From positions 434,001 to 498,000 of the forward strand of contig NZ_JAOTEN010000001.1 in the NCBI RefSeq assembly GCF_025628965.1: 64,000 nucleotides of DNA, in the 5' to 3' direction. The stretch comes from Chryseobacterium gilvum (GTDB taxonomy: Bacteria; Bacteroidota; Bacteroidia; Flavobacteriales; Weeksellaceae). The notes beneath the pieces are model-generated. The model had not been told where the DNA came from, made no database searches, and saw nothing but the letters and a program-made list of their open reading frames with translations. Shown here piece by piece: positions 53,201 through 62,847 of the stretch. The number at the start of each line of letters is the position of its first letter. The stretch's first letter is position 1. The position numbers were made by a program, and so were the translations under genes.

Positions 53201-54957
53201 AATATTTAAAGGAAACCTACGGAATTACCGTTTATCAGGAGCAGGTAATGCTATTGTCCCAAAAACTGGCGAATTTCACCAAAGGTGAAGCCGATACCTT
53301 GAGAAAAGCGATGGGTAAAAAACAGATTGATGTTCTGAACAAAATGTATCCTAAATTCATTGAAGGAGGAAGAAAAAATAATCTGAACGAAGAAAAACTC
53401 GAAAAAATCTGGAACGACTGGAAAGCCTTTGCAGAATATGCATTCAACAAATCGCACTCTACCTGTTATGCGTTAATTGCGTATCAGACTGCTTATTTAA
53501 AAGCCAATTACCCTGCGGAATATATGGCCAGTGTCATGAGCAACAACATTAATAATACCGATTCTATCACAATGTTTATGGAAGACTGTAAAAGTATTGG
53601 GGTTGATGTTTTGGGTCCGGATGTAAATGAATCCCAGTACAAATTCTCGGTGAACGAGAAAGGCCAGATCCGTTTTGGTCTGGGTGCGATTAAAGGAATT
53701 GGTGAAGGTCCGAGTGAAGCGATTACCAAAGAAAGAGCCAACGGAAGGTTTAAGAACATCTATGATTTTTTTGAAAGGATTTTACCTTCTCAAATGAATA
53801 AAAGAGTGGCTGAAAGTTTGGTATTGGCAGGAGCTTTTGATGAATTCAGCATGTATCATAGAGGCCAGTATTTTGATATTGATATGGCAGGAAGAACCAA
53901 TCTGGAAAGACTGATACGGTACGGACAGAGTTTCCAGGAAAGCAAAAATGAAATGGAAAATTCCCTCTTTGCAGATTTTGCAGATGAAGTTCAGATAGAA
54001 CAGCCAAAACTGGCGCCTTGCCCGGAATGGCCGAATATGCATAAGCTGAATAAAGAAAAAGAAATCATCGGGTTTTACCTCTCCGCACACCCGCTGGATG
54101 AATTTAAATATCATTTCCAGTTTATGCAGGGCCAGCTTTCGAAAAAAGCCGTTCTCGAAAAAGAAGACGAAGTAAAAATTACCATTGATGAAGCTCCTAT
54201 TTTAGAAGTTGATGCCCAGGATGAAACCGCAGATATTGCCGAAATTATTTCTGATGACGTGATCGCAGGAGAAGAAGAAATCATCGAAGAAACCACCAAA
54301 AAGGCAGAGCCAAAAGGAACTTTCGGATTTCTGAATCTGGATGAAGTGGATGCTTACAAAGAGCAGGCTTTTGCAAATAAACCACCGGAACTTTTTGAAG
54401 AAAAAAAGAAAGACTGGAAAACCCTTCAGAAAGAAAGAGAAAACGGCGGGGCAGGAAAAGAATTTACGGTAGCGGGTTTAATCACCGAATATCGTGTGCA
54501 GGATGGTTTTAAAAGTGGCGAAAAAGTAGCGTTTTTAACTCTTGAAGATTATTCGGGATCGTATTCCTTCCGGCTGGGTGACCGCGATTATATGCGTTTG
54601 AAAGAAAAGCTGGAAGTACAGCGTTTTGTGATTTTAAAGATCAAATTTGCGCAGGTAAAAGATGGCCGAGTTTTCGTAAATGTTGTAGAGGTCATTGAGC
54701 TTCAGGAAGCCTTTGAAAAATTTGCCAAAAGTATTTCTCTCGTGATGGACATTATGGATTTCCGAAAAGAAGATTTAGACTTTTTCAAAAATGTTCTTGA
54801 TCAAAATAAAGGGGATCAGAAATTTAAACTCTTTATTAAAAATCCGGAAGAAGATTCTCATATCGAATTGCAATCCATGAAATATTCGGTAGATCTGAAC
54901 GGAGATTTAATCAAAGAAATACAGCTTCTCAATAAATATGAATTTTATTTGAATTGA
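50296..54957 (+). CDS. dnaE: DNA polymerase III alpha with N-terminal proofreading exonuclease
   Basis: Replicative polymerase. Residues 1-190 are a DEDDh exonuclease with all catalytic residues: VFDTETTGL (D6, E8), SGHNVEFD (D105), H169 and D174 in EAHNAAADV. The PHP domain starts near 245 but reads FNFDNHSVFS, lacking the first His of the canonical HxHSxxS. Polymerase aspartates sit in PDIDIDFDDEGRDRV (near 692) and QFDNSVAESAGLLKMDFLGL (near 845). An acidic linker (about 1285-1385) precedes the OB fold near 1390. 1553 residues exceed E. coli DnaE (1160) mainly through the exonuclease. Confidence 0.97.
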   Translation: MYLVFDTETTGLPKNFNAPLSDSDNWPRMVQIAWQLHDNAGNLIENQDYIIKPEGYDIPFNAARIHGITTKIAHEEGRDLQEVLEEFSKVLEKVSVVSGHNVEFDYNIVGAEFFRKNIKDHLQEKPKADTMILGTDFCQLGGGRGGKFKSPKLEELYEKLYGNKFDEAHNAAADVNATAQVFFEMMRIGIIPAEVLKISEDQLAYFKALHPDPIQPFGIVIRRQVADFNNKKKQQDFGSIEEIDLGKYFNFDNHSVFSTLTATSSISDLIKKATDDQFPAVGMVDLGNMMGAFKFVSAVESANADRLKKHKDFLAKKQEAEENGTEFNETEPVSEPLIPVVGCEFYISDRYEQKQFTKDDPDRRTQVVLLAKDFNGYKNLAKLSSIGFLKGFYFGVPRISRELIAEYKDGLIALTSGITGDIPDAILNTGEQKGEELFKWWKDTFEDDFYVQIQNHQLPEEEHLNDVLLHFADKYQVKILAQNETYYTEKEDSNIQDIVSCIKDGEKLSTPVGKGFGKRRGLATGEYYIKNSDEIKEAFLAYPDAFEAYDEFFAKFSPYTLKRDVLLPKFDIPEEFIHAEDHADGGKRGEMAYLKHLTYEGAKKRYEIITDEIKERLDFELDVIANTGYPGYFLIVQDFCNEARNMGVWVGPGRGSAAGSAVAYCIGITNVDPIKYDLLFERFLNPERVSMPDIDIDFDDEGRDRVIKWVIDKYGQNQVAQIITYSVLGGKSAIKDAGRVLDLSIPETNNIAKLIPSTPGMNIAKALAKYDKLRPEDQMLVDEMRLVLGNAEDPRHDVLGSAKKMEGCIRNTGIHACGVIITPEDVSNLVPVTIAAKDADILVSQFDNSVAESAGLLKMDFLGLRTLTIIKDALKLIKQRHNVDIDPDQIPLDDTKTYQLFKEGRTVGIFQYESPGMQKYMRELKPTVFADLIAMNALYRPGPIKYIPNFINRKHGIEEIIYDLDETEEYLKETYGITVYQEQVMLLSQKLANFTKGEADTLRKAMGKKQIDVLNKMYPKFIEGGRKNNLNEEKLEKIWNDWKAFAEYAFNKSHSTCYALIAYQTAYLKANYPAEYMASVMSNNINNTDSITMFMEDCKSIGVDVLGPDVNESQYKFSVNEKGQIRFGLGAIKGIGEGPSEAITKERANGRFKNIYDFFERILPSQMNKRVAESLVLAGAFDEFSMYHRGQYFDIDMAGRTNLERLIRYGQSFQESKNEMENSLFADFADEVQIEQPKLAPCPEWPNMHKLNKEKEIIGFYLSAHPLDEFKYHFQFMQGQLSKKAVLEKEDEVKITIDEAPILEVDAQDETADIAEIISDDVIAGEEEIIEETTKKAEPKGTFGFLNLDEVDAYKEQAFANKPPELFEEKKKDWKTLQKERENGGAGKEFTVAGLITEYRVQDGFKSGEKVAFLTLEDYSGSYSFRLGDRDYMRLKEKLEVQRFVILKIKFAQVKDGRVFVNVVEVIELQEAFEKFAKSISLVMDIMDFRKEDLDFFKNVLDQNKGDQKFKLFIKNPEEDSHIELQSMKYSVDLNGDLIKEIQLLNKYEFYLN

Positions 54958-55269
54958 TTTTTTTTACAAATAAAAAGCAGCTCGAAAGGCTGTTTTTTAT
55001 TTTTCTTATATGATATTTTATAGTTAATATAATATTAATATATTATTAATTATTGTAGCAATAATTAATTTATGTTAACTATTATTTATTTTAAATTCAT
55101 ATCTATTAATTATTCTGTAATATCGATTCTAAAAATTCTACACGGTTGTTTACTCATAATTCAACGTATTTCTTATTTTATTATCATTTAATTAAAAAAA
55201 ATAGAATTATTTTGACACTTTACGGAATAATTTGTTAATTTTACCCCCTAATTTTAATTTTAACTAAGT
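54958..55269. other. AT-rich intergenic region with terminator and T9SS gene promoter
   Basis: 312 bp. A short hairpin with a bulge at 54972-54999 followed by a T-run ends dnaE. The rest is very AT-rich. A candidate promoter for the following gene is TTTG at 55211 with TAATTTTA at 55236. Confidence 0.6.
55236..55243 (+). promoter_or_regulatory. Promoter -7 box for the 1712-residue T9SS gene
   Basis: TAATTTTA, near TAnnTTTG, 21 nt after TTTG at 55211-55214 and 26 nt before the ATG. The downstream leader resembles those of the next two genes. Confidence 0.4.
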
Positions 55270-58200
55270 ATGAAAAAAGCTTATCTTTGGCTTTTGTTGA
55301 TTGGCAGTTTTGCTACAATGAAAGCACAAACCACGTATTATTCCAAAGCCTCGGCTACGGATTTTACGGCTGTCAGCAGTTGGGGAACTGCTACAGACGG
55401 TACGGGAACCTCGCCAACCAGCATTAGCAATGCAGACTATTTTATTATACAAAATAATGCTGCAATGACCCTCCCCGGGAATGCTTCTGTCGGACAGCTT
55501 ACCCTTAATTCCGGAAGTTTAACGGTTGCTGCAAATACGCTTACAGTAAGTAAGGCGGGAACATTTGATTCAACTTTGAGTGCTGTTGGCGGAACTCTGA
55601 ACGTTTCGGGGGGAAGTGTTGTCGTAAACGGTAATTTTAACCTAGGAACAGGAGGTAAACTAAACCAAAGCGGAGGAACAATTTCCGTAGACGGAAACAA
55701 TGCCGGATCTGCAACTGGGAGTGTGCCTTCAGGTACGATTATAGTAAATTTTGCTCCTACAGCTAACACGGATGTTAACCTTACAGGAGGGACCTTTACT
55801 ATTGTCGATCCACATTATACGACGACAAATACATTTCAGGTAACAGCTCCTACAGCAGGATCAATTTCAGCTACTGGAACGCATACGTTTAAATTTGGAG
55901 ATGGAGTTTCAACAGATAACGGAGGAGCGAATGGTTTTACCTTCTACAGTTGGAATGGAACAGGTATTTTTAAATTTAAGAATGTCGTTTTAGAGACTGT
56001 TACCGGAGGAACAAATAGATTTCTTTCTATGAGTGGAACGTATTATAACTCTGTTATTAATGGAGATTTAACGATCAACTCTGGTGCGGAATTCAGAAAC
56101 TCCGGTACAAGCGCTACAACTGGAGCAAGCTATTTTACGGGAAACATTATTAATAATGGTACCTTTACAAGTTTAGGGACGGTATTTTTTGCAGATGCTA
56201 CTTCTGCTACATCTACAACCTTAACGGTTACTGCACCAACGAATGCTCAAACTGTTTCAGGGAACGGTGTTTTCAGAAATTTAACCGCTTCGCCTACTGC
56301 TAATTTTACAAATTTAGTAATTAATAACTCAAGTGTTGGAGGAGTCAATTTCTCTAATGCGAATTCGTTATTGAGCGGATCAAATACAGGAACAGTTTCC
56401 AGTACCTTAACTTTTACAAACGGTGTAGTAAATACAGGTTCTAATACATTTGTATTAGGAATTAGTGGATCATCCGTTGGTACATTAAGTTATACAGGGG
56501 GAGGTTTCGGTTCAGGTTCTACATTTAGCAGATGGTATGGTACAACAGGCTCAGGAACGACAATAGCCGCAGCAACTATACCTACAGCAGGTGCAGGTAC
56601 CTATCCTTTCGTGATGGGAAATCCTACAATTGGATTTTTAGCTGATCACTTTCACAGAGCTACTGCAGCACTAACTACAGCAGGTCAGTTGGCAGTTAAA
56701 TTTAACGGTGGAACAGGAACTTCTGCCATTACTCCGGTAACTGAAAGTTCTTTAACTTATGACAGACAAACTAATGCCAATTGGGTAGTTACTGCTTTGG
56801 CGGGGTATGCTTCTTCTGCTACACACACTTTTGCTATTCAAGGACAAGGAACATATACTGCAACTTCTGCTAATGTTATTGTTTTGAATAATGGTGCTTT
56901 AATTGGTACAGCACAGGCAGGTACCAGTCAACCTATGGGAGAAAGAATAAGTGTTCCTGCAGCGAATGTAGCAGCAACATATACTTTGGGAACTATTGCA
57001 GCAGAAGCTCCTATAGAGTCTGCGCAATCAGGTCCTTGGGAAAGTACAAGTACATGGGTAGGAGGTATAGTGCCAAGTTGCTCAAATGCAGCTATTTTAT
57101 CAGGTCATACCGTAACTGTAGGTGCTTCTACAACAGCGACACCAAGTAATGTAATTATTAACGCAGGCGGTACTTTATCTCAAACAGGAGGATCAATGAC
57201 AGTAGGTTGTATTAATAAAAATAATTTTGTTAATAACAACGGTACTTTATCAATGTCCGGAGGAACTTTAGTAGTTAATGGTAACATTAATAATACATCG
57301 GGTTCTACTTTTGCTCAAACGGGTGGAAATATAAATGTGGACGGAAACGATGCAGGAGCAATAGCGACAAGTGTGGCTTCAGGTACAAATATAGTGAATA
57401 TAGCTACTGGAAACGTGACACTTACTGGTGGAACCATGACGGTAGTAGATCCTCACGCAGCGAATAGTACGACTTCATACGCATTCTCCTACACTGGTGG
57501 AACTGCTATTGATACTACAACAGGCTGGACTTTGAAGTTTGGTAACGGATCTTCTACGGATGCAGGAGGAACGACTGCAACCGCTTCAGCAGCAGGAGGA
57601 TTTATCTGGAACAATGCAGGAAGCAAAATATATTTTGACAATGTAATAATAGACGGAGCTTCAGGTACAAATAGATATGTATCAAATTCTGCAACAACGA
57701 TTGGTATTAATACGTTAACTATTAATGCAAATGGAGAATTTAGAATGCCAACATCTGGAATAAGCATTGCAGGTAATTTTATCAATAATGGTACATTTAC
57801 GCATACTGCTTCCACTTTGAGTTTCCAAAACTTCAAAAATGGAACTTCTTCAGCTTCTACTACACCTCAGACTGTTTCAGGAACTGGTGTATTTAGAAAT
57901 AATATTGTTACAGCAAGTTCTACTGCTAATTTTACTTCAGTAACGATTAATAATAGTTCTTCAACAGGGGTAACATTTGCAGACGCAAATTCTTTGTTGA
58001 ACGGAGCAAATACAGGTACTGTATCAGGAACATTAACTTTGACAACAGGATTTGTAAACACAGGTGCAAATACTTTTGTTTTAGGAACTTCAGCGACTAC
58101 TAACGGAACTTTATCTTATTCTGCAGGTGGGTTCAGTACAGGTAGCACTTTTGCAAGATGGTGGCCTACAACAACAGGAGGAGCAACCATTACAGCAAGT

Positions 58201-60408
58201 ACGACTCCTTCTGGAACAGGAAACGGAGTTTATCCTTTTGCTACAGGAACATCAACGGCTTTTGCTGCAAGAAATCTTTACCTAAACCAGACAGCTGCTG
58301 CTGCTACTGGTGGAAAGATTGCAGTGAAATACAATGATGTTGCGGGAACAAATGCTGTAAGTATTGTAGACGGAACGTATGCCGTAGATACGCAAGCAAA
58401 ATCCAATTGGGTTGTTTCTCAATCAGGAATTACAGGAACGCCTACTTATAGCATGGCGATAAACGGTCAGAATATCTATCCTGCCAATACTGGAAACAGC
58501 AGAATAACTTTAGCTTCAGCTCCTGCTTTGGGAACACATCAAACAGGAACAACTTATGTGAATGCGCAGAGAACAGTTGTTCCATTGGCTAATTTGTCTG
58601 ATACCTATTATTTGGGTATTGCAGCTGCGGATATTCCTTATGTATCTGTAGTAAGCGGAAACTGGAATAGTACTGCAACTTGGAATAAAGGTGCTGTACC
58701 ATCATGTACAGATTTAGTACAAATTGCATCAGGTACTACGGTAACAGTAAACTCAGCAAACAATATTTCTAAAAACCTTACGATCAATGCTGGAGGAACA
58801 TTAGTAAATGCTTCAGGAGATTTAACAGTAGGTTGTACATTAAATAACAATTTCCTTACGAACAACGGAACATTAACTGTATCCGGTGGAGTATTGAATA
58901 TTAATGGAAATTTAATGAACAATTCAGGCTCTACTTTCAACCAGAGTGGCGGTAGTATTAATGTGGATGGTAGCGATGGAACAACAGCTAACAGTGTTGC
59001 TACAGGAACGCCATTAGTTAGAGTTACAGCTACAGCTGCATCTAATATTAACCTTACAGGTGGTGTACTAACAATAGTAGACCCTCATGCAGGTACTAGC
59101 ACAAGCGACTATGCACTAAGTGTAAGTGTACCTTCTGGTGGAGCAGTAGCAAGTACTACTCACACCGTTAAGTTTGGTGATGGCATTTCTACCACAGCAG
59201 GTGGTAACACAAGCGGTTTTGGTGTGTATTTATTTCCAGGTTCTGGATATTACAGCTTAGGAAATGTAACGGTAGATGCAGCCACTGGAACCAACCGTTT
59301 TGTGAGTACTACGAGCAGTATCGGTATTTTAGGTAATTTGGTGATTAATCAAGGAGAATATAGATTAGCTTCAACTACCTATTTAGCGGGCAATATCACT
59401 AATAATGGTACGCTATCAAGTACTAGTACACTGAATCTTGCTACTTGGACAAATGCCTCTGCTTCGGCAGCAACTACTCCCCAGACAATTTCAGGAACTG
59501 GGTTATTTAGAAATTCAACAACTTCTTCTACAGCTAGCTTAACTAGTTTTACTGTAAATAATACAAGTTCGGGAGGGGTAACACTTAGCGTGCCGCTATC
59601 CGTAAGTGGAACTTTAACACTTACAGCAGGAAAAGTGAATACGACTTCAACTAATTTGTTGACTTTAGGTACAGCAGCATCAGCAGGTACATTGTCAGGA
59701 GGTAGTGCTACTGCTTATATTGTAGGGCCTTTTGCAAGAACAATTGCTTCTGGTAATGCGAATACAAATTATGTAGTATATCCTGTAGGTAAAGCAGCGT
59801 ATGCGCCAATTTCATTAGCACCGGCAACTACTGCGGTAACTAATATGACAGCAGAAGCATTTGATACCAACTCAGGAACAGGATCTTCTACCATCCAAAA
59901 TTTATCTGCAAGAAGATGGGAAGCTCCTTTGGTATCGGGTACTTTCTCAACAATTAATGTGAGATTAGGAGATAATGCAATTACAAATATTAATTTCCCA
60001 GTAATTGCACCAACTGCAAGTGGAGTATATGACAGCTTATTTGGTACTACAGGTACATATACTGCCGGTACACCAAATACCACACAGTCTACCACTGCAC
60101 TGGCAACTGCGAGTTATACAGGTTACTTAGCATATGCAGAAATAGCTGCTGTACTTGGTACGAGCGAAGGGGTATCTAATGTAAAAGGTATAAAAGCATA
60201 CCCAAATCCATTTGCTGATGTGTTGAATATCTCAGATGTGAAGAATGTAAAATCGGTATCAGTTGTTGATATTGTCGGAAGATTAGTTAAAACTATAGAA
60301 AAACCAAGTTCTGCTCTTCAATTAGGAGAATTAAAATCTGGTCTGTATATAGTTATTCTTAATATGAACGATGGTTCTAAACAAATGATCAAAGCAATCA
60401 AAAAGTAA
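55270..60408 (+). CDS. Large T9SS-secreted surface protein with three tandem modules
   Basis: 1712 residues. Signal peptide to about 20 (MKAQ). Three homologous modules follow: about 20-580, 582-1120 and 1123-1560. Each starts with a TW-x2-G-x2-PSC-type motif ([26 protein letters not shown]) and continues with repeats of [16 protein letters not shown] and VDPH segments that look like a beta-helix. The last 72 residues are a type A T9SS sorting domain ([12 protein letters not shown] ... [10 protein letters not shown] ... IKAIKK). It is probably a cell-surface adhesin or S-layer-like protein; no catalytic motif seen. Thr/Ser/Gly/Asn-rich composition. Confidence 0.85.
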   Translation: MKKAYLWLLLIGSFATMKAQTTYYSKASATDFTAVSSWGTATDGTGTSPTSISNADYFIIQNNAAMTLPGNASVGQLTLNSGSLTVAANTLTVSKAGTFDSTLSAVGGTLNVSGGSVVVNGNFNLGTGGKLNQSGGTISVDGNNAGSATGSVPSGTIIVNFAPTANTDVNLTGGTFTIVDPHYTTTNTFQVTAPTAGSISATGTHTFKFGDGVSTDNGGANGFTFYSWNGTGIFKFKNVVLETVTGGTNRFLSMSGTYYNSVINGDLTINSGAEFRNSGTSATTGASYFTGNIINNGTFTSLGTVFFADATSATSTTLTVTAPTNAQTVSGNGVFRNLTASPTANFTNLVINNSSVGGVNFSNANSLLSGSNTGTVSSTLTFTNGVVNTGSNTFVLGISGSSVGTLSYTGGGFGSGSTFSRWYGTTGSGTTIAAATIPTAGAGTYPFVMGNPTIGFLADHFHRATAALTTAGQLAVKFNGGTGTSAITPVTESSLTYDRQTNANWVVTALAGYASSATHTFAIQGQGTYTATSANVIVLNNGALIGTAQAGTSQPMGERISVPAANVAATYTLGTIAAEAPIESAQSGPWESTSTWVGGIVPSCSNAAILSGHTVTVGASTTATPSNVIINAGGTLSQTGGSMTVGCINKNNFVNNNGTLSMSGGTLVVNGNINNTSGSTFAQTGGNINVDGNDAGAIATSVASGTNIVNIATGNVTLTGGTMTVVDPHAANSTTSYAFSYTGGTAIDTTTGWTLKFGNGSSTDAGGTTATASAAGGFIWNNAGSKIYFDNVIIDGASGTNRYVSNSATTIGINTLTINANGEFRMPTSGISIAGNFINNGTFTHTASTLSFQNFKNGTSSASTTPQTVSGTGVFRNNIVTASSTANFTSVTINNSSSTGVTFADANSLLNGANTGTVSGTLTLTTGFVNTGANTFVLGTSATTNGTLSYSAGGFSTGSTFARWWPTTTGGATITASTTPSGTGNGVYPFATGTSTAFAARNLYLNQTAAAATGGKIAVKYNDVAGTNAVSIVDGTYAVDTQAKSNWVVSQSGITGTPTYSMAINGQNIYPANTGNSRITLASAPALGTHQTGTTYVNAQRTVVPLANLSDTYYLGIAAADIPYVSVVSGNWNSTATWNKGAVPSCTDLVQIASGTTVTVNSANNISKNLTINAGGTLVNASGDLTVGCTLNNNFLTNNGTLTVSGGVLNINGNLMNNSGSTFNQSGGSINVDGSDGTTANSVATGTPLVRVTATAASNINLTGGVLTIVDPHAGTSTSDYALSVSVPSGGAVASTTHTVKFGDGISTTAGGNTSGFGVYLFPGSGYYSLGNVTVDAATGTNRFVSTTSSIGILGNLVINQGEYRLASTTYLAGNITNNGTLSSTSTLNLATWTNASASAATTPQTISGTGLFRNSTTSSTASLTSFTVNNTSSGGVTLSVPLSVSGTLTLTAGKVNTTSTNLLTLGTAASAGTLSGGSATAYIVGPFARTIASGNANTNYVVYPVGKAAYAPISLAPATTAVTNMTAEAFDTNSGTGSSTIQNLSARRWEAPLVSGTFSTINVRLGDNAITNINFPVIAPTASGVYDSLFGTTGTYTAGTPNTTQSTTALATASYTGYLAYAEIAAVLGTSEGVSNVKGIKAYPNPFADVLNISDVKNVKSVSVVDIVGRLVKTIEKPSSALQLGELKSGLYIVILNMNDGSKQMIKAIKK

Positions 60409-60613
60409 TTAACTTTTATATTGAAACTATAGCGGCCGTAACTGGCCGCTATTTTTTGTTTAAAACTCAATTATATTCTCTTATTTTTTTACTTTCCATT
60501 TAATAATTAAATTATATCTATAATCATTTTAAAATAATTTGATATTAAATTAATATTGTGTAATTATATAGTTAATATTTTATAAATTAGTACATAATTT
60601 TAATTTAAGTTTT
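60409..60613. other. AT-rich spacer with terminator and promoter
   Basis: 205 bp. ATAGCGGCC / GGCCGCTAT hairpin at 60429-60452 with a T-run, then AT-rich DNA. TAAATTAG at 60583 stands where the -7 box lies in the sister genes. Confidence 0.5.
60429..60452 (+). terminator. Terminator of the 1712-residue gene
   Basis: 9-bp stem (ATAGCGGCC / GGCCGCTAT), 6-nt loop, followed by TTTTTT. Nearly identical in sequence to the next gene's terminator. Confidence 0.85.
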
Positions 60614-62530
60614 ATGAAGAAAATTTTATTAGCGTGTATGATGACATTGGGTGTGATGTCATCGGCGCAAATCTCCTACACCTATGGTTGGGAGCCTACA
60701 GGATTAGGATCCTGGACCACGAGCGGATCGGGATCGTTCAGCAGATCTACGACAACACCATGTACCGGAACCGGAAGCGTTAGAGCGAATAATTATTATA
60801 ATGCTTCATCTTTCTTAGTTTCACCTGCTTTAACAGGTACAAATGGGGGGAATCTTACTGTGAATTTCTCTTATAAGGTAACTCAATATTCTAGTAATAC
60901 TACTGCTGCAACAGCAGCAGATTTTGGGGTTATAAAACTAGATTGGGCAACATCTGCAAGCGGCCCATGGACAACGGCGTATACTATTGATAATACTACG
61001 CACGTTGTTTCTGCTGCTTGTGCTGCAAAAACGGCTACGATTTCAGGATTGCCTGCTGCTGGAAATGTTTTCATAAGATTTGAAGCAAAATCAGGATTAA
61101 GTACATCAGATAATTATGTGTACTTTGATGATATCACGATCAGTCAGGGAGCAGCTCCGTCATGCGTAGGCCCAACTGCTTTAGCAGCAACGGGTATTAC
61201 AAGTTCTGGGGCAAATATTACATGGACAGCTTCAACAAGCGTTCCTGCAGGTGGATATGACCTGTATTACAGCACCAGCAGCACTGCGCCTACTTCTACG
61301 ACAACACCAAATTATGTGAGCATTGCCGGAACTTCTCAGGCACTATCCGGACTTTCTGCCGGTACCCCTTATTATGTTTGGGTAAGATCTCATTGTACGA
61401 CTGTCGACCAAAGCGCATGGACTGCGTATACATTTGCCACCAAGCCATTAAATGATGACTGTGCAGCTGCTGTTGCGCTTACTGTAAATCCGGATCTTTC
61501 ATGTGCCGCATCCACTGCAGGTACTACCGTGGGAGCAACCGATTCAGGTGTAGCGGTTACAACTTGTACAGGAACAGCTGATGATGATGTTTGGTACAAA
61601 TTTGTAGCTACCAATGCCAATCAGACGATAACTTTATCAAATGTTGTTTCAACGGGAACTAGTTCATCAACAAGTTTATATACACAGGTGCTAAGCGGAA
61701 CATGTGGTACGCTTACAAGCGTTGCCTGTGGAACAACTAATGTAACATCAGTAACAGGCTTAACAGTGGGCCAGACTTACTATGTAAGAGCATACAACAG
61801 CAATGGAGCAGGATACAGCAACAGCTTTAATATTTGTGTAGGAACTCCTCCGCCGCCGCCAGCAAACGATGTATGTTCAGGAGCCGTTGCGTTGACAGTA
61901 GCGCCAGTATTTACACCTATTACCGGTACTACCGTAAGCGCATTTACAGATGGTACGACCACGTGTCAGTCATTTAGAGGGAATAACGTATGGTATTCAG
62001 TAGTTGTACCTGCAAGCGGAACACTTACCATTGAAACAAAAGGAGTAACAGGATCTCCACTTACCGACACCGTGCTTTCAGTACATGGAGGAACTTGTGG
62101 AGGAACATTTACAGATATTGCATGTGATGATGATACCGGAGACGATAATTTCTCAAAAATTTCTTTAACAGGTCAAACACCGGGAGCAACCTTGTATGTG
62201 AGCGTTTGGAGATATACGAACAACAGTTCAAACTTAGATGGTCAGTTCCAGCTTTCCGCATATGATGCGTCTGTGTTGGCAACTTCTGAATCTGCTGTTG
62301 CTAAAAATAACATTAAAGCATATCCAAACCCATTTTCTGATGTATTGAATATTTCAGATGTGGCCAAAGTAAAATCGGTATCTGTAAGCGATGTCTCAGG
62401 AAGATTGGTAAAAACGATTGACAGCCCATCTTCAGCACTTCATTTAGAAGAATTAAAATCAGGACTGTATTTAGTGACATTGAATATGAAAGATGGTTCT
62501 CAACAAACGATCAAGGCAATCAAAAAGTAA
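60614..62530 (+). CDS. T9SS-secreted protein with FnIII-like and PPC-like domains
   Basis: 638 residues. Signal peptide MKKILLACMMTLGVMSSAQ. Domains by eye: a choice-of-anchor-J-like jelly roll (about 20-175), a fibronectin-III-like domain (about 183-275), two related domains starting NDDCAAAVALTV (about 277) and NDVCSGAVALTV (about 417), each with a D-x-W-Y-K/S-F-V core resembling PPC domains, and a type A sorting domain from about 567. The sorting domain is about 80% identical to that of the preceding gene by eye. Probably a surface protein; no catalytic residues seen. Confidence 0.85.
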   Translation: MKKILLACMMTLGVMSSAQISYTYGWEPTGLGSWTTSGSGSFSRSTTTPCTGTGSVRANNYYNASSFLVSPALTGTNGGNLTVNFSYKVTQYSSNTTAATAADFGVIKLDWATSASGPWTTAYTIDNTTHVVSAACAAKTATISGLPAAGNVFIRFEAKSGLSTSDNYVYFDDITISQGAAPSCVGPTALAATGITSSGANITWTASTSVPAGGYDLYYSTSSTAPTSTTTPNYVSIAGTSQALSGLSAGTPYYVWVRSHCTTVDQSAWTAYTFATKPLNDDCAAAVALTVNPDLSCAASTAGTTVGATDSGVAVTTCTGTADDDVWYKFVATNANQTITLSNVVSTGTSSSTSLYTQVLSGTCGTLTSVACGTTNVTSVTGLTVGQTYYVRAYNSNGAGYSNSFNICVGTPPPPPANDVCSGAVALTVAPVFTPITGTTVSAFTDGTTTCQSFRGNNVWYSVVVPASGTLTIETKGVTGSPLTDTVLSVHGGTCGGTFTDIACDDDTGDDNFSKISLTGQTPGATLYVSVWRYTNNSSNLDGQFQLSAYDASVLATSESAVAKNNIKAYPNPFSDVLNISDVAKVKSVSVSDVSGRLVKTIDSPSSALHLEELKSGLYLVTLNMKDGSQQTIKAIKK

Positions 62531-62554
62531 GTAAACAATTTTATATTTAAATGG

Positions 62555-62577
62555 ATAGCGGCTGTAACGGCCGCTAT
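62555..62577 (+). terminator. Terminator of the 638-residue T9SS gene
   Basis: ATAGCGGC / GCCGCTAT, 8-bp stem, 7-nt loop, followed by a T-run; shares the arms of the hairpin at 60429. Confidence 0.85.
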
Positions 62578-62815
62578 TTTTTTTGAAATAATAAATTATT
62601 ATGAAATTTTTTTATGTTAAGTAGTTTTTTCATTCACAAGTGATTTTTTTAAAATTTTTGTAAATATCTGGCAATCACTGTACAGTATTTTTTATTTATA
62701 TATTATGTTAAATAAAAAATTAAATAATTGTTTTATTTTTATGTAAAAAAAATGCATTAAAACTTATTAATGGTAATAAATTTATTTAAAGTGTTATTTT
62801 TAATTTAAATTTTTT

Positions 62816-62823
62816 TAATTTTG
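62816..62823 (+). promoter_or_regulatory. Promoter -7 box for the third T9SS-cluster gene
   Basis: TAATTTTG fits TAnnTTTG, 24 nt before the ATG. Position relative to the start matches the two sister genes. Confidence 0.5.
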
Positions 62824-62847
62824 TGACCTAATTTAAATTTTACAAAT

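Larger units (their letters stand above)
62531..62847. other. AT-rich spacer with terminator and promoter
   Basis: 317 bp. Terminator at 62555-62577, then about 240 bp of very AT-rich DNA with no gene, then a TAATTTTG box at 62816 and a leader resembling those of the two preceding genes. Confidence 0.6.

Noticed and set aside
55437..60095. Several 64-115-residue minus-strand frames inside the large T9SS gene
   Set aside because: They mirror the Thr/Ser/Gly-rich repeats of the real gene and lack promoters or recognisable domains.
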